The notes under the pieces: model-generated
What the model saw: only the letters and a program-made list of their open reading frames with translations
Told to the model about the DNA's origin: nothing
The model's database searches: none
Assembly: GCF_002902845.1 (NCBI RefSeq)
Contig: NZ_PPTF01000010.1
Span: 62,001 to 126,000, forward strand
DNA: 64,000 bases
Origin: Chromobacterium sinusclupearum
GTDB lineage: Bacteria; Pseudomonadota; Gammaproteobacteria; Burkholderiales; Chromobacteriaceae
Direction of reading: 5' to 3'
In this document: positions 8,507 to 21,517 of the stretch, one piece after another
Position numbering within the stretch: position 1 is the stretch's first letter
Layout of the letters: the number at the start of each line of letters is the position of its first letter
Made by a program: the position numbers and the translations under genes

Positions 8507-9436
8507 TCAGCGCGACTCCGCCAGCACCGCGTCGATCAGCGGGCGGGCGCCGGCGTCGATCAGCTTCTTCGCCACCGCGCGGCCCAGCGCCTCGGCATAG
8601 TCGGCCGGCGCGCTGGCGCTGGCGGTCAGCACTACCGAGCCATCCGGATGCGCCACCAGGCCGCCCAGGGTCAGCGTGCCGTCGGCCAGCGTGGCGAAGG
8701 CGCCCAGCGGCACCTGGCAGCTGCCGCCCAGATCCTTGGCCAGCGCGCGTTCGGCGGCGGTACAGGCGCGGCTTTCGGCGTGGTTCAGCGGCGCCAAGAG
8801 TGCCAGCAGGTCGGCGCGGTCCTCGCGGATTTCGATGCCCAGCGCGCCCTGGCCGGCGGCCGGCAGGCTTTCCGACGGGGCGAGCTCGCTCTGGATGCGT
8901 TCGGCCAGACCCAGGCGCTTGAGGCCGGCGGCGGCCAGGATGATGGCGTCGAACTCGCCGTCGTCCAGTTTCTTCAGCCGGGTCTGCACGTTGCCGCGCA
9001 GCGGTTTCACCGTCAGTTGCGGGAAGCGGGCGCGCAATTGAGCCTCGCGGCGCAGGCTGGAGGTGCCGACCACGCTGCCGGCCGGCAACTCGGACAGGTT
9101 GTGGAAGCGGTTGGAGACGAAGGCGTCGCGCGGATCTTCGCGCTCGCACACCGCCGCCAGCGCGAAGCCGGCCGGCAGCGTCATCGGCACATCCTTCAGC
9201 GAATGCACCGCCAGATCGGCGCGGCCGTCCAGCAGCGCCTGCTCCAGTTCCTTGACGAACAGGCCCTTGCCGCCGATCTTGGACAGCGTCTTGTCCAGAA
9301 TCTGGTCGCCCTGGGTGGTCATGCCGAGGATCTCCACTGTCAGATGCGGGTACAGCGCTTGCAGCCGGGCCTGGATGTGCTCGGCCTGCCACATGGCCAG
9401 CCGGCTTTCGCGGCTGGCGATGACGATCTTGTCCAT
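8507..9436 (-). CDS. hemC: Hydroxymethylbilane synthase (porphobilinogen deaminase)
   Basis: The 309-residue cytosolic enzyme polymerises four porphobilinogens into hydroxymethylbilane. The start [18 protein letters not shown], the substrate-binding loop [11 protein letters not shown], the [11 protein letters not shown] segment and the dipyrromethane-cofactor cysteine in [11 protein letters not shown] are all intact. Length is close to the E. coli protein (313). The ATG at 9436 was chosen by homology of the N-terminus; an in-frame ATG at 9451 would add five residues. It is first in the hem operon and divergent from ppc, sharing the 9437-9674 promoter region. Confidence 0.95.
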   Translation of the reverse strand: MDKIVIASRESRLAMWQAEHIQARLQALYPHLTVEILGMTTQGDQILDKTLSKIGGKGLFVKELEQALLDGRADLAVHSLKDVPMTLPAGFALAAVCEREDPRDAFVSNRFHNLSELPAGSVVGTSSLRREAQLRARFPQLTVKPLRGNVQTRLKKLDDGEFDAIILAAAGLKRLGLAERIQSELAPSESLPAAGQGALGIEIREDRADLLALLAPLNHAESRACTAAERALAKDLGGSCQVPLGAFATLADGTLTLGGLVAHPDGSVVLTASASAPADYAEALGRAVAKKLIDAGARPLIDAVLAESR

Positions 9437-9674
9437 GAAACCGGGTTCCATTGCTTGCGATGATGATGGGCCGAATTCTACCACGCGGCCGTCATGGGCT
9501 TGTTCCCGCTGTTGTTGCGACGCAGCAGGATCAAGGCCATTTTGCGCAAATTGGCGTAGTCTGACCACTACGGCGCGGAAGCTGCTTATGATGAATGTTT
9601 TATTTTGACTGGCGAGGCATGGCCATGGCCGCCGTGGCCATGCCTGACGAGTCAAACACAGGGACGACAATAAT

Positions 9675-12371
9675 ATGCACGATCAAGACAAGGATTTGCC
9701 GCTGCGGGCCGACCTGGCCTGCCTGGACCGGCTGCTGGCGGAGGTGGTGAACGAACAGGAGGGCGCGCTGGTGTCCGGCGCGGTGCAGGCCATCGCGCTG
9801 CGCCGCGGCGACGAGCGCAGCCAGCCGCTGCCGCAGTTGGCGCCGCAGGCGGCGGCCTCGCTATTGCGCGCCTGCGGCCTGTATGCCCAGCTGTTCAATA
9901 TCGCCGAAGACCTGCACCACAATCGCCGCCGCCGCGCCCACCAGCTGGCCGGCTCGGCGCCGCAGCAGGGCAGCCTGGGCCGCGCCTTGGCCAAGCTGCG
10001 CCAGGATGGCGTCAGCTTCCATTCGCTGCATCAACTGCTGAGCCACGCCCAGGTCGGCGCCATCCTGACCGCGCATCCGACTGAGGTGCAGCGGCAGAGC
10101 GTGCTGGACGGCCATCGCGCGGTGCGCCGTTTCCTGTCGAAACTGAACGCGCCGGACCTGACGCCGGATGAGCGCGAGGAGCTGGAAGCCAAACTGAAGC
10201 GGGCGATCCTGGCGTTGTGGCAGACCTCCGAGATCCGCCATTTCAAGATGACGGTGCGCGACGAGATCACCAACGGCGTCGCCTACCACCCGCTGGCTTT
10301 CTTCGAAGCCCTGCCGGCCTTGTACCAGCGCCTGGAGCGCGAGATCGGCCAGCTGTGGGAGGAGCCCGCCCGTCTGCCGTCCTTTGTTCGCGTCGGCAGC
10401 TGGATAGGCGGCGACCGCGACGGCAACCCGAATGTCGATGCCAGCCTGTTGCGCCACGCGGTGACGCGGCAGTCGCAGCAGGCGTTCGAGCATTACTTGC
10501 AGGAGCTGAAAAGCCTGTACCGCGAGCTGTCTTTGTCGTCGCGGCTGGTGGAGGCCAGCGCCGAGGTGATGGCGCTGGCGGCGGATTCGCCGGACAGCGC
10601 GGTCAGCCGCGCCGAGGAGCCGTACCGCCGCGCGCTGGCGACGATACAGGGCCGGCTGCTCGGCACCGCCCGGCAGCGCGGCGTGGAGCTGGCCTGCCGC
10701 TGGGATGAGCGCGCGCCGTACCGCGACCATCACGATCTGGCGCGCGATCTGGCCGCGCTGTCGGCCTCGCTGCGCGCTCATGGCAGCGCGCTGCTGGCCG
10801 AGGGGCGGCTATCGCGGCTGATCCGCAGCGTGGACGTGTTCGGCTTCTTCCTGATGCCGCTGGATCTGCGCCAGCACGCGGCGGTGCACGAGGCGGTGGT
10901 GGCCGAGCTGTTCAGCGGCGCCGGCCTGGAGGAATACCAAGCGCTGGACGAGGCGGCGCGGGTGCGGGTGCTGAGCCGCGAGCTGGCTACGCCGCGCCTG
11001 CTGTTCTCGCCGTATCTGCGCTACGGCGAGCAGGCCGAGAAGGAACTGGCTATCTTCCGCGAAGCGGCGGCGATCCAGCGCGAGTTCGGCGTGGAGGCCA
11101 TCGGCCAGTGCATCATTTCCAATTGCGCCAGCGTCAGCGACATCCTGGCCTTGGCCTTGCTGTGCAAGGAGGCCGGGCTGATCCGTCTGGACGGCGGTGT
11201 GCCGCGCGCCAGCGTCAACTTGGTGCCGCTGTTCGAGACCATCGCCGACCTGGAAAACAGCCAGACCGTGATGCGCGCGCTGTTCGCGCTGCCCTGGTAC
11301 AAGCAATTGCTGGATAGCCGCGAGCGGGTGCAGGAAGTGATGCTGGGCTATTCCGACAGCAATAAGGACGGCGGTTACCTGACCAGCCAGTGGCAGCTGT
11401 GGCTGGCCGAAACCCGGCTGGTGCAGGTGTTCTCCGAGGCCGGCGTGCGGCTGCAGCTGTTCCACGGCCGCGGCGGCTCGGTGGGGCGCGGCGGCGGCCC
11501 GTCCTATGAGGCCATCGTTGCCCAGCCGGCCGGCAGCGTGGCCGGCCGCATCCGCATCACCGAGCAGGGCGAGGTGATCACCGCCAAGTATTCCGATCCG
11601 GCCATCGCCGGCCGCAATCTGGAAGCGCTGGTGGCGGCGACGCTGGAAGCCAGCCTAGGCCATTTGCCGGGCGGCGAGGTCGACGCGGCCTTGTTCGACG
11701 AGCTGTCGAGCAGCGCCTTCTCCGCCTACCGGGCGCTGGTGGAGTCGCCGGGCTTCATGCAGTATTTCCTGGAAGCGACGCCGGTGACGGCGATCGCGCG
11801 GTTGAATATCGGCAGCCGTCCGGCCTCGCGCAAGGGCCTGTCATCCATTGCCGACCTGCGCGCCATCCCCTGGGTGTTTTCGTGGTCGCAGTCGCGGCTG
11901 ATGCTGCCGGGCTGGTTCGGCGTCGGTTCGGCGGTGGCGGCCTATGTGCAGAAGCACGGCGACGCGGGGCTGGCCAAGCTGCAGCATCTGTATCGCCACT
12001 CGCCGTTCTTCCAGGTGGTGCTGTCCAATATGGAACAGGTGCTGGCCAAGGCCGACCTGGGCATCGCCCGCCGCTTCTCCGAGCTGGTGGCCGACCGTGA
12101 ATTGGCGGCGCGGTTGTTCGGCCTGATTGAGGCGGAGTGGCAAAAAACGCATGACGCCTTCTTCGCCATCACCGGCCAATCGCAGCTGCTGGAAAGCAAC
12201 CCTACGCTGCGCCGCAGCCTGGAGACGCGTCTGCCCTTCCTCGATGCGCTGGGCCTGCTGCAGGCCGATTTGCTGGCCAGGCTGCGCGCCGAGCCGGACG
12301 ACGAGGACACGCTGTACGCCATCCACCTGACCATCAACGGCACTTCCGCCGGCCTGCGCAATACGGGTTGA
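9675..12371 (+). CDS. ppc: Phosphoenolpyruvate carboxylase
   Basis: The 898-residue enzyme adds bicarbonate to PEP to give oxaloacetate, refilling the TCA cycle. The two signature regions are present: [13 protein letters not shown] with the catalytic histidine near residue 135, and the glycine-rich loop [20 protein letters not shown] near residue 597. The C-terminal [13 protein letters not shown] ending is also typical of the family. The length matches proteobacterial PEPC. It stands alone, divergent from hemC, with a perfect hairpin downstream. Confidence 0.97.
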   Translation: MHDQDKDLPLRADLACLDRLLAEVVNEQEGALVSGAVQAIALRRGDERSQPLPQLAPQAAASLLRACGLYAQLFNIAEDLHHNRRRRAHQLAGSAPQQGSLGRALAKLRQDGVSFHSLHQLLSHAQVGAILTAHPTEVQRQSVLDGHRAVRRFLSKLNAPDLTPDEREELEAKLKRAILALWQTSEIRHFKMTVRDEITNGVAYHPLAFFEALPALYQRLEREIGQLWEEPARLPSFVRVGSWIGGDRDGNPNVDASLLRHAVTRQSQQAFEHYLQELKSLYRELSLSSRLVEASAEVMALAADSPDSAVSRAEEPYRRALATIQGRLLGTARQRGVELACRWDERAPYRDHHDLARDLAALSASLRAHGSALLAEGRLSRLIRSVDVFGFFLMPLDLRQHAAVHEAVVAELFSGAGLEEYQALDEAARVRVLSRELATPRLLFSPYLRYGEQAEKELAIFREAAAIQREFGVEAIGQCIISNCASVSDILALALLCKEAGLIRLDGGVPRASVNLVPLFETIADLENSQTVMRALFALPWYKQLLDSRERVQEVMLGYSDSNKDGGYLTSQWQLWLAETRLVQVFSEAGVRLQLFHGRGGSVGRGGGPSYEAIVAQPAGSVAGRIRITEQGEVITAKYSDPAIAGRNLEALVAATLEASLGHLPGGEVDAALFDELSSSAFSAYRALVESPGFMQYFLEATPVTAIARLNIGSRPASRKGLSSIADLRAIPWVFSWSQSRLMLPGWFGVGSAVAAYVQKHGDAGLAKLQHLYRHSPFFQVVLSNMEQVLAKADLGIARRFSELVADRELAARLFGLIEAEWQKTHDAFFAITGQSQLLESNPTLRRSLETRLPFLDALGLLQADLLARLRAEPDDEDTLYAIHLTINGTSAGLRNTG

Positions 12372-12383
12372 GCGCAAATAGGA

Positions 12384-12410
12384 ACGCGGCCCGGCATGAC
12401 CGGGCCGCGT
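12384..12410. terminator. Hairpin between ppc and M28 peptidase gene
   Basis: An 11-bp perfect stem (ACGCGGCCCGG at 12384-12394, CCGGGCCGCGT at 12400-12410) with a 5-base loop lies between convergent genes. There is no T run on either side, so it is a terminator by position and stem strength only. Confidence 0.5.
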
Positions 12411-12452
12411 GGGAAGCCGCCGCAGCGGGCAGGCCGCGGCGGCCGGGCAGAC

Positions 12453-13697
12453 TCAGCGTTGGGCGGCCGGGCCGTCGCTGCCTAGCTCCACGGCGTAGGC
12501 CAGGGCCAGTTGCGAGAACTTCAGCGCATGGCGCGCCTGGCTGTCGGAATTGGCCAGGGTGTCGTTGCGGGTGTGGATGTAGGGGTTGGAGTTGTCGAAG
12601 CTGGACTCGAACGGGAACGAGGCGGCATAGCCCTGCGCGGTCCATGAGGCGTGGTCGGAGCAAGCGTAGCCGCATTGGCTGTAGCCGACTGTCAGATCGG
12701 GCAGATAGGCCTTGGCCAGATTGGCCAGGAAAGTATTCTGCGCCGCGTTGGTGTAGTCGGTGAACAGGAAGATGTCCTGCTCGTCGCCTTGGTAGTTGGT
12801 CATGTCCAGCTGCAGCGCGCCCACCACCTTGGTTTGCTGCTGCTTGAAGCGCTTGGCGATATCAGCCGAGCCGCGCAACCCCACTTCCTCCGCCGCGTAA
12901 GCCATGAACTTGATGGTGCGGCGCGGCTGGTAATTGCCGGCCAGCAGCACGCGCGCCACTTCGGTCAGGCTGGCCACGCCGGAGGCGTCGTCGTCAGCGC
13001 CCGGCGCGCGGCTGCTCTCGCCGGTACCGTTGCCCACGGTGGAGTCCAGATGGCCGCCCAGCACCACCGTTTCCGCCGCATTGTCCGTGCCCTTGATGGT
13101 CAGGATCACCGATTTTTGCGGCCAGCCGGCATGGCTGATTTGCTCCACCGTGACATCGCCGCGGTTGCCGGCCAGCTGTTTCCACTGGCTGGCGATCCAG
13201 TTGGACGCATTGACGCCGTGGCTGGTGGTGTAGAAGCGGTTCTGATAGCTGGACAAGGACTGGATGGTGGCCAGCACATTGCTGTCCTGCAACTGCGGCA
13301 GCAGCTTGTTCACCGTGGCCTGGTTGTCGATGGCGTAGCTGGGCGCTTTCAGCGCGGCCAGCGGCGCGGCCGGGCCGTTCAGCGCGGCGCGGGCTTCTTT
13401 CAGGCTGCCGTGCACGATGTAGCCGCCGCAATGGCGCAGCTTGTCATGGATGGCATCGGACAGCTTGGGCAGCAGCGCTTCGTCCACCTGGACCAGATGC
13501 ACGGTTTCGCCGGCCGTTCCCTTGGCGAGGCGGCCGTCTGCCGCCAGCGTGCGGCTTTCTTGGCTTTGGGCCCGACCATCCAGCTGGCGCAGCAGCTGAT
13601 AACCCTGATCGCCTACTGAAATCCAGACCGGTTGGGCCTGGGCGGCGCCGGCCAGGCCCAATAGGACCAGCAGCGCGGTTTGACGCAGTTTCAACAT
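12453..13697 (-). CDS. Secreted M28 zinc aminopeptidase
   Basis: The 414-residue precursor starts with a signal peptide (MLKLRQTALLVLLGLAGAAQA). It carries the M28 catalytic core with both zinc-binding sets: LGGHLDSTVG, GADDDASGVAS, the EE pair in YAAEEVGLRGS, an aspartate in LQLDMTN and a late histidine in YIHTRNDT. It resembles Vibrio and Aeromonas leucyl aminopeptidases that trim peptides outside the cell. The cysteine pair in YSQCGYACSDH is conserved in that group. The neighbour upstream is an M4 endopeptidase, so the two probably work together on extracellular protein. Confidence 0.9.
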   Translation of the reverse strand: MLKLRQTALLVLLGLAGAAQAQPVWISVGDQGYQLLRQLDGRAQSQESRTLAADGRLAKGTAGETVHLVQVDEALLPKLSDAIHDKLRHCGGYIVHGSLKEARAALNGPAAPLAALKAPSYAIDNQATVNKLLPQLQDSNVLATIQSLSSYQNRFYTTSHGVNASNWIASQWKQLAGNRGDVTVEQISHAGWPQKSVILTIKGTDNAAETVVLGGHLDSTVGNGTGESSRAPGADDDASGVASLTEVARVLLAGNYQPRRTIKFMAYAAEEVGLRGSADIAKRFKQQQTKVVGALQLDMTNYQGDEQDIFLFTDYTNAAQNTFLANLAKAYLPDLTVGYSQCGYACSDHASWTAQGYAASFPFESSFDNSNPYIHTRNDTLANSDSQARHALKFSQLALAYAVELGSDGPAAQR

Positions 13698-13753
13698 GTG
13701 TGGGACTCCCGAGCGGAGGCCGGCGCCGTAGGGAGCCGGCATGGCTGTCGGAT

Positions 13754-13776
13754 GCGGCCCCGCGTAGCGGGACCGC
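13754..13776. other. Hairpin between the two protease genes
   Basis: GCGGCCCCGC (13754-13763) pairs, with one mismatch, with GCGGGACCGC (13767-13776) around a GTA loop. It lies in the 94-base gap after the M4 gene and before the M28 gene. Without a T run it could act as an mRNA-processing or attenuating stem rather than a full stop. Confidence 0.35.
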
Positions 13777-13791
13777 GACCGGGACGGCGTC

Positions 13792-15906
<2,115 letters not shown>

Positions 15907-16548
15907 TCAGGGGGCCAGGCGGGACAGTCTCCAGGCGCCGTCTTGCTGCAGCGTGTACAGCACGCGGTCATGCAGCCGGCTGGGGCGGCCCTGCCAGAAT
16001 TCCACGCGGTCCGGCACCACGGCGTATCCGCCCCAATGCGGGGGGCGCGGCACGTTGATTGGATGGCGGGCGCCGTACATGGCGGCGCGCGTCACCAGCA
16101 CCGCCTTGGAGGAAATCTCGCTGCTCTGCTCGCTGGCCCAGGCGCCCAGACGGCTGGTGTAGGGCCGGCTGGCGAAATAGGCGTCCGATACTTCCGGCGC
16201 CACGCGCGCGGCCTTGCCCTCGATGCGCACCTGCCGTTCCAGTTCCGGCCAGAAGAAAGTCAGCGCCACATAAGGATGGGCGTCAAGCGCCTGGCCTTTG
16301 CGGCTTTGGTAATTGGTATAGAACAACAGCTGGCCATCCTCCACGCCCTTAAGCAGCACGATGCGCGCATTGGGGCGGCCATCGAGCCCGACGGCCGCCA
16401 GGTTCATCGCCGTGGGTTCGTGTACCTGGGCCGAGATGGCTTCGTTGAGCCAGATTTCAAACTGGGCAACCGGATCGGCCAGGCAGTCTTCGGGCGACAA
16501 TTCCTTCTTCGAATATTCCAAACGGATGTCGGCAAGGTTCAGCGTCAT
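15907..16548 (-). CDS. pdxH: Pyridoxamine 5'-phosphate oxidase
   Basis: The 213-residue FMN enzyme oxidises pyridoxine or pyridoxamine phosphate to pyridoxal phosphate. The N-terminal [22 protein letters not shown], the FMN-binding RIVLLKGV and YTNYQSRKG segments, the [17 protein letters not shown] region, and the C-terminal [13 protein letters not shown] with its PLP-contacting RxH all match. Length is standard. It stands alone with a hairpin after it. Confidence 0.96.
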   Translation of the reverse strand: MTLNLADIRLEYSKKELSPEDCLADPVAQFEIWLNEAISAQVHEPTAMNLAAVGLDGRPNARIVLLKGVEDGQLLFYTNYQSRKGQALDAHPYVALTFFWPELERQVRIEGKAARVAPEVSDAYFASRPYTSRLGAWASEQSSEISSKAVLVTRAAMYGARHPINVPRPPHWGGYAVVPDRVEFWQGRPSRLHDRVLYTLQQDGAWRLSRLAP

Positions 16549-16780
16549 GAATTCCTCCTTAGCTGGCTATCTTAGTGCATCGCGCCACCGGCTGGAATGG
16601 ACGCGGTGGCGATCCGCATGATGGCATTTCTCGAATACCGGGGTTTCTGCCAGCCTTTCGTCGCGAAAGGCGCTGCGGATCAGCGCGGTGCCAGTGTTCA
16701 ACTACGGCGGCTACGTCCAGCGTGGAGGCCTGTTGTTGTGGGCATCGCTGCCATGACCCAGGCGTTGACGGGCGGTTGGA

Positions 16781-19507
16781 TCAAACAGAATCGCCGCGCA
16801 GCAGCGCGAGCAGCGCCTCGCCGTCCAGCCTGGCGCTGGCGTCGCCGCCGGCCAGCAGGCTGTCGGCCAGCGCGCGCTTTTCCTGGTGCAGTTGGACGAT
16901 CTTTTCTTCTATGGTGCCGGCCGCCACCAGCCGGTACACCGTCACCGGCCGCTGCTGGCCCATGCGGTAGGCGCGGTCCGAGGCCTGGTCTTCCACGGCC
17001 GGGTTCCACCACGGGTCGAGGTGAATCACATAGTCGGCGGCGGTGAGGTTCAGGCCGGTGCCGCCGGCTTTCAGGCTGATCAGAAACAGATCGCCGTCCC
17101 CGGCCTGGAAGGCGTCCATGCTGGCCTTGCGCTGCTTGGTGGGGGTCGAGCCATCCAGATAGTGGAAGCGGACGCCTTGCTGTTTCAGGTACGAGGCCAC
17201 CAGCGCCAGGTGATCGACGAACTGGCTGAACACCAAGGCCTTGTGGCTATTGTCCAGCAGCTCCTCGCAGATTTCGGCGAAGGCCGCCAGTTTGCTGGCC
17301 GGCAGCGCGCTGTCAGGCTGTACCAGCTTGGGATGGCAGCAGAAGCGTCGCAGCCGGGTCAGCTCGGCCAGCGCCTGCATGGTCTGGCCGCCGGCGGCCG
17401 GGTCGGCTTCGGCCACGCGGGCCAAGGCCTCCTGCCGCATTGCCTCGTAGACGTGGCGCTCCTGCTCGGACAACTCGATCAGGCGCGTGGTCTCGGTCTT
17501 GGGCGGCAGCTCGGTCAGCACCTCGCGCTTGGTGCGGCGCAATAGGTACGGCTGGATCAGCGCCTTCAGCTGCGCGCGCGCGGTGTCGTCGCCTTCGGCG
17601 ATCGGCTGGGCGTAGCGCTGTTCGAACTGGGCCAAGTTGCCCAGCAGCCCAGGCGCGATGAAGCGGAACAGGCTCCACAGCTCGCCCAGGTGGTTTTCCA
17701 CCGGCGTGCCGCTGGCGGCCAGGCGGAAATCGGCGCGCAGGCTTTGCGCCACCTGGGCGCGCTGGCTCTGCGGGTTCTTGATCGCCTGCGCCTCGTCCAG
17801 CACCACCGACGCCCAATGCACCTCGCCGAACGCGTCCGCCTCGCGCTGCAGCAGGCCATAGCTGACGATCACCAGATCGCCGGGGCCGATATCGTCCAGC
17901 CGGCGCTGCTGGTGGTAGGCGCGCAGACGCAGGCTGGGCGCGAAGCGGGCGGCTTCGGCCAGCCAGTTCAGCGCCACCGAAGTCGGCGCCACCGCCAGCT
18001 GCGGGCCCAGATGGGCGCGAGTCAGCATCAGCGACAGCGTCTGCACCGTTTTGCCCAGGCCCATGTCGTCGGCCAGGCAGGCGCCGACGCCCCAGTGCGC
18101 CAGTCGCGCCATCCAGGCAAAGCCTTGCAGCTGATAAGGCCGCAAGGTGGCGTGGAGAGTGGGCGGCACTTGCGGCTCGAATATTGTCGCTTCGCGCCAG
18201 CGCGCCGCCTGCTGTTGCCAGCCAGCGTCGCCGTCGAACGTCCCGGCCTCCTCGCCCAGCGCCTGCAAGCGCGGGCCGGCCAAGGGGCTGATCGCCAGTC
18301 CGTCCGGCCCGGCGTGGTCCACCATGCGGGCCAGTTCGTCCAGCCTATCGCGCAGGCTGCCGGACAGCGCCAGCCAGTCGCCATCGGACAGTTGCAGGTA
18401 TTTGCCTTTTTGATTGGCCAGCGCCGCCAGCAGGTGGCGCAACGCCAGCACGCGGCCGTCGTCCAGCGCCAGTTCGCCCTCGGCCTGCAGCCAGCCGCCG
18501 CGCCGCTTCACTTTCAATTTCAGCTGCGGCATGCCGTCGGCGGCGGCCAGACGGATTTTATCGCCCTGCGGCCACAGACAGGCGACGCGGTCTTCGCCGG
18601 CCGCCTGCAATTGCGACAACAAGGACAATGCCGAATGTTGGTCGGCGAACAGCCAGCCGTCGCCATCGCGCTGGCCGCGGACGATGGCTGGGCAGGCCTC
18701 GCGCAGCGCGCGCAGGCGGCGCGCTTCTTCGGGCAGGTCGCGGACGAACTGGCGGTACGCCCCATCGACGTCGAGCACCAGGCCCGCCGCGCTGCGGCCC
18801 GGCGCGCTCCAGGCGGCGGCTGGATGCGGCTTGACCTTCAGTTGCAGCCGCAGGCCCTCTGGCTGGCGGGTCAGCAAGGCATACAGCGTCGGATCGGCCG
18901 CCTCGCTCGGCAAGGCCGGATCGAAAGCCGGGCTGGCGTCCACCAGCGGCAGGCCGGGCGCGACATCGCGTATCGCCTCCAGCACCCGCTGGCGCGCCTG
19001 CCACGGCACGGCCAGGCCATGGCCTACCAGATCGGCCAGCGCTTTCAGTTCATCGGTCAGTGGGTAGACCAGCAGCCGCTCCGGCTGCGGCCGTTGCCAC
19101 AGCACGCCGCCGCAGCTGGCCAGTCCGTCCGGCAGCAGCTTCAACCGCAGCTCCGCGCCCACCCGCTCCATCTGCAAGGCCGGCTGGCCCGCCTCGACAT
19201 GAATGCGCCGCGCCGGCGCTGCGGCGTCGAACAGCAAGGGATGGCCGATCAAGGCCGGCAGCAGCGGTGTGGCGTCGATCAGCGCGGCATCGCCGTCGTA
19301 TTGCCGCAGCAGCGCCAGCAATTGACGCAGCAGCGGCACATCATGCTCGGCCACCGATGCGTGCTCGTCGCGTAGCAAGGATGGGAGCGAGCAGGCGCGG
19401 CCGCGGCTCCAGCCGTCCGGGCCGGCGTTTTGCAGCAGCGGCTGCAGCTGGATGCCGGAGTCGGCCAGGCGCAGCCGCCAGATCAGGCGAGACGAAGAGG
19501 CGTTCAT
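16781..19507 (-). CDS. SNF2-family helicase (HepA/RapA-like)
   Basis: The 908-residue protein has a C-terminal SNF2 motor. Walker A is in ADDMGLGKTVQTL, motif II is DEAQ in VVLDEAQAIKNPQ, SGTPVENHLGELWS is motif III-like, and the helicase-C part includes LISLKAGGTGLNLTAADYVIHLDPWWNP and DRAYRMGQQRPV. The N-terminal 440 residues are poorly conserved. Such proteins remodel DNA-protein complexes; this one need not be RNA-polymerase-associated RapA. The start at 19507 excludes a short upstream in-frame ATG. A hemL terminator just upstream isolates it transcriptionally. Confidence 0.85.
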   Translation of the reverse strand: MNASSSRLIWRLRLADSGIQLQPLLQNAGPDGWSRGRACSLPSLLRDEHASVAEHDVPLLRQLLALLRQYDGDAALIDATPLLPALIGHPLLFDAAAPARRIHVEAGQPALQMERVGAELRLKLLPDGLASCGGVLWQRPQPERLLVYPLTDELKALADLVGHGLAVPWQARQRVLEAIRDVAPGLPLVDASPAFDPALPSEAADPTLYALLTRQPEGLRLQLKVKPHPAAAWSAPGRSAAGLVLDVDGAYRQFVRDLPEEARRLRALREACPAIVRGQRDGDGWLFADQHSALSLLSQLQAAGEDRVACLWPQGDKIRLAAADGMPQLKLKVKRRGGWLQAEGELALDDGRVLALRHLLAALANQKGKYLQLSDGDWLALSGSLRDRLDELARMVDHAGPDGLAISPLAGPRLQALGEEAGTFDGDAGWQQQAARWREATIFEPQVPPTLHATLRPYQLQGFAWMARLAHWGVGACLADDMGLGKTVQTLSLMLTRAHLGPQLAVAPTSVALNWLAEAARFAPSLRLRAYHQQRRLDDIGPGDLVIVSYGLLQREADAFGEVHWASVVLDEAQAIKNPQSQRAQVAQSLRADFRLAASGTPVENHLGELWSLFRFIAPGLLGNLAQFEQRYAQPIAEGDDTARAQLKALIQPYLLRRTKREVLTELPPKTETTRLIELSEQERHVYEAMRQEALARVAEADPAAGGQTMQALAELTRLRRFCCHPKLVQPDSALPASKLAAFAEICEELLDNSHKALVFSQFVDHLALVASYLKQQGVRFHYLDGSTPTKQRKASMDAFQAGDGDLFLISLKAGGTGLNLTAADYVIHLDPWWNPAVEDQASDRAYRMGQQRPVTVYRLVAAGTIEEKIVQLHQEKRALADSLLAGGDASARLDGEALLALLRGDSV

Positions 19508-19523
19508 GGTTGGGATGGGCAGC

Positions 19524-19548
19524 AAAAACGGCAGCCGGGGCTGCCGTT
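19524..19548 (-). terminator. Terminator after hemL
   Basis: On the minus strand AACGGCAGCC and GGCTGCCGTT form a 10-bp stem with a 2-base spacer, followed by TTTTT. It lies just past the hemL stop and in front of the SNF2 gene start. Confidence 0.75.
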
Positions 19549-19567
19549 CCGTCGCTTGCCGTATTGC

Positions 19568-20845
19568 TTAGACGCGGGCAAAGGCGCGGCCTGCGGCGCG
19601 GATCGTGTGTTCAATCATCTCGTCGTTGTGGGCGATGGAGACGAAGCCGGCTTCGTAGGCGGACGGCGCGAAATAGATGCCCTCGTCCAGCATGGCGTGG
19701 AAGAAGCGCTTGAAGCGCTCGATGTCGCAACGGGTGGCTTCGGCATAGGACTTGGGCGCCTGGCCGCTGAAGTAGAAGCCGAACATGCCGCCCACGCTGT
19801 CGGTGGACAGCGTGACGCCGGCGTTCTTGGCCTCATCGGCCAGGCCTTGCGCCAGGCGCGCGGTGCGGCGGGACAGCGTCTCGTAGAAGCCGGGTTGCTG
19901 GATCAATTTCAGCGTGGCCATGCCGGCGGCGACGGACAGCGGGTTGCCGGACAAGGTGCCGGCCTGGTAGACGGTGCCCAGCGGGGCGATCTTGCCCATG
20001 ATGTCGGCGCGGCCGCCGAAGGCTGCCAGCGGCATGCCGCCGCCGACCACCTTGCCCAGCGTGGTCAGGTCCGGGGTGATGCCGTGCAGGCCCTGCGCGC
20101 ATTCCTTGGCCACGCGGAAGCCGGTCATCACTTCGTCGTAGATCAGCACCGCGCCGTGCCGCTCGGTCAGGCTGCGCAGCGTTTTGACGAACTCGGCCGA
20201 CGGTTGGATCAGATTCATATTGCCGGCGATCGGCTCCAGGATGACGCAGGCGATCTTGTCGCCGATCTCGGCGAAAGTGCGCGCCAGCTGTTCCACGTCG
20301 TTGTACTGCAGCACCAGCGTGTGTTGGGTGAAGTCCGCCGGCACGCCGCCGGACGACGGGTTGCCGAAGGTCAGCAGGCCGGAGCCGGCCTTGACCAGCA
20401 GGCTGTCGGAGTGGCCGTGGTAGCAGCCCTCGAACTTGACGATCAGATCGCGGCCGGTGAAGCCGCGCGCCAGGCGGATGGCGGTCATAGTCGCCTCGGT
20501 GCCGGACGACACCAGTCGCACCTGCTCCACCGACGGCAGCAGCTTGCAGATTTCCTCGGCGATCACCACTTCGCCTTCGGTCGGCGCGCCGAAGGACAGG
20601 CCGCCGACGGCCGCGTCCTGCACCGCCTTCACCACCTCGGGGTGGGCATGGCCGACGATGGCCGGGCCCCAGGAACCGACGTAATCCAGATACTGTTTGC
20701 CGTCGGCGTCCCAGAAATAGGCGCCCTCGGCGCGGGCGACGAAGCGCGGCGTGCCGCCGACTTGGCCAAAGGCGCGCACCGGCGAGTTGACGCCGCCGGG
20801 GATCACTTTCTTGCCACGTTCGAACAGTTCCAGATTGCGGGACAT
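19568..20845 (-). CDS. hemL: Glutamate-1-semialdehyde 2,1-aminomutase
   Basis: The 425-residue PLP enzyme converts glutamate-1-semialdehyde to 5-aminolevulinate, the committed C5-pathway heme precursor. Markers are [25 protein letters not shown], the PLP aspartate in [13 protein letters not shown], and the Schiff-base lysine in [17 protein letters not shown]. Length is standard. It is monocistronic by the flanking terminator. Together with hemC, hemD, hemX, hemY and hemJ nearby it makes the first 25 kb rich in heme genes. Confidence 0.97.
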   Translation of the reverse strand: MSRNLELFERGKKVIPGGVNSPVRAFGQVGGTPRFVARAEGAYFWDADGKQYLDYVGSWGPAIVGHAHPEVVKAVQDAAVGGLSFGAPTEGEVVIAEEICKLLPSVEQVRLVSSGTEATMTAIRLARGFTGRDLIVKFEGCYHGHSDSLLVKAGSGLLTFGNPSSGGVPADFTQHTLVLQYNDVEQLARTFAEIGDKIACVILEPIAGNMNLIQPSAEFVKTLRSLTERHGAVLIYDEVMTGFRVAKECAQGLHGITPDLTTLGKVVGGGMPLAAFGGRADIMGKIAPLGTVYQAGTLSGNPLSVAAGMATLKLIQQPGFYETLSRRTARLAQGLADEAKNAGVTLSTDSVGGMFGFYFSGQAPKSYAEATRCDIERFKRFFHAMLDEGIYFAPSAYEAGFVSIAHNDEMIEHTIRAAGRAFARV

Positions 20846-21002
20846 GAGTTTTTCCTTGTCAGGCGGCGACAGCCGCTAAGTGAGAGGGCGCGGCGGCGCG
20901 ATGTGGGCCGTCGGAACCCGGCCATTTTACCCGAGGCGGCGTGGGATGGGGCGACTTGTGGATAAAAACGGAAAAAGAGAATGGCTGTGGATAAGTGGAG
21001 TC

Positions 21003-21031
21003 CCCCTCTCTCGCCTGCCGGGAGAGAGGGG
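21003..21031. terminator. Hairpin after the CYTH gene
   Basis: CCCCTCTCTC (21003-21012) pairs with GAGAGAGGGG (21022-21031), 6 bases past the CYTH stop. No T run is visible. It is the likely 3' end of the seven-gene minus-strand run. Confidence 0.5.
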
Positions 21032-21037
21032 CTGGAC

Positions 21038-21499
21038 TTACCAGCGGCTGAACGGGTGCTTGGACAGGTAGGCGTTGGTGAAGCGGCCATCGTGCGTCAC
21101 CTCCTCGCCCAGCCAGGCCGGTTTGTCGAACGCGGTGTCCTCGCTCGGCAGCTCGATCTCGGCCAGCACCAGGCCGGCGTTGTCGCCGAAGAACTCGTCC
21201 ACTTCCCACACAAAGCCGCCGTGCTCGATGCGGTGGCGCAGCTTGTCCACCACCATCGGGCACATCGCGCCCATGATGGTCTGCGCGTCGGCCAGCGGGA
21301 TGGCGTACTCGAATTCATGGCGGGTGACCTCGCTGATATTGCCTTTCAGCGTCAGCCAGGCCTGCTGGCCCACCACGCGCACGCGCACGGTGCGTTCCTT
21401 CTCCACCGACAGATAACCCTGGCGGTACTGCACGCCAGGGGCCAGGCCGCGCCAGCTGTCGCCGTTGACGCGGAAGCGGCGTTCGATTTCCAGTGCCAT
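21038..21499 (-). CDS. CYTH-domain inorganic triphosphatase
   Basis: The 153-residue protein opens with the CYTH signature EIERRFRV (family consensus ExExK/R) and has the alternating charged strands of a triphosphate tunnel fold (RTVRVRVVGQQAWLTLKG, EFEYAIP, WEVDEFFGDNAGLVLAEIEL). Stand-alone bacterial CYTH proteins of this length hydrolyse inorganic tripolyphosphate with a divalent metal; which substrate this one uses is unknown. It is last in the rubredoxin-to-CYTH run, 18 bases after the secreted-protein gene. Confidence 0.85.
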   Translation of the reverse strand: MALEIERRFRVNGDSWRGLAPGVQYRQGYLSVEKERTVRVRVVGQQAWLTLKGNISEVTRHEFEYAIPLADAQTIMGAMCPMVVDKLRHRIEHGGFVWEVDEFFGDNAGLVLAEIELPSEDTAFDKPAWLGEEVTHDGRFTNAYLSKHPFSRW

Positions 21500-21517
21500 G
21501 GCACCTTCCTTTTCAAT

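Noticed and set aside
7767..9392. A 541-codon open frame running through hemD and the opposite frame of hemC
   Set aside because: hemC is certain in another frame; only the hemD part (from 8498) has family character. The rest is a high-GC shadow.
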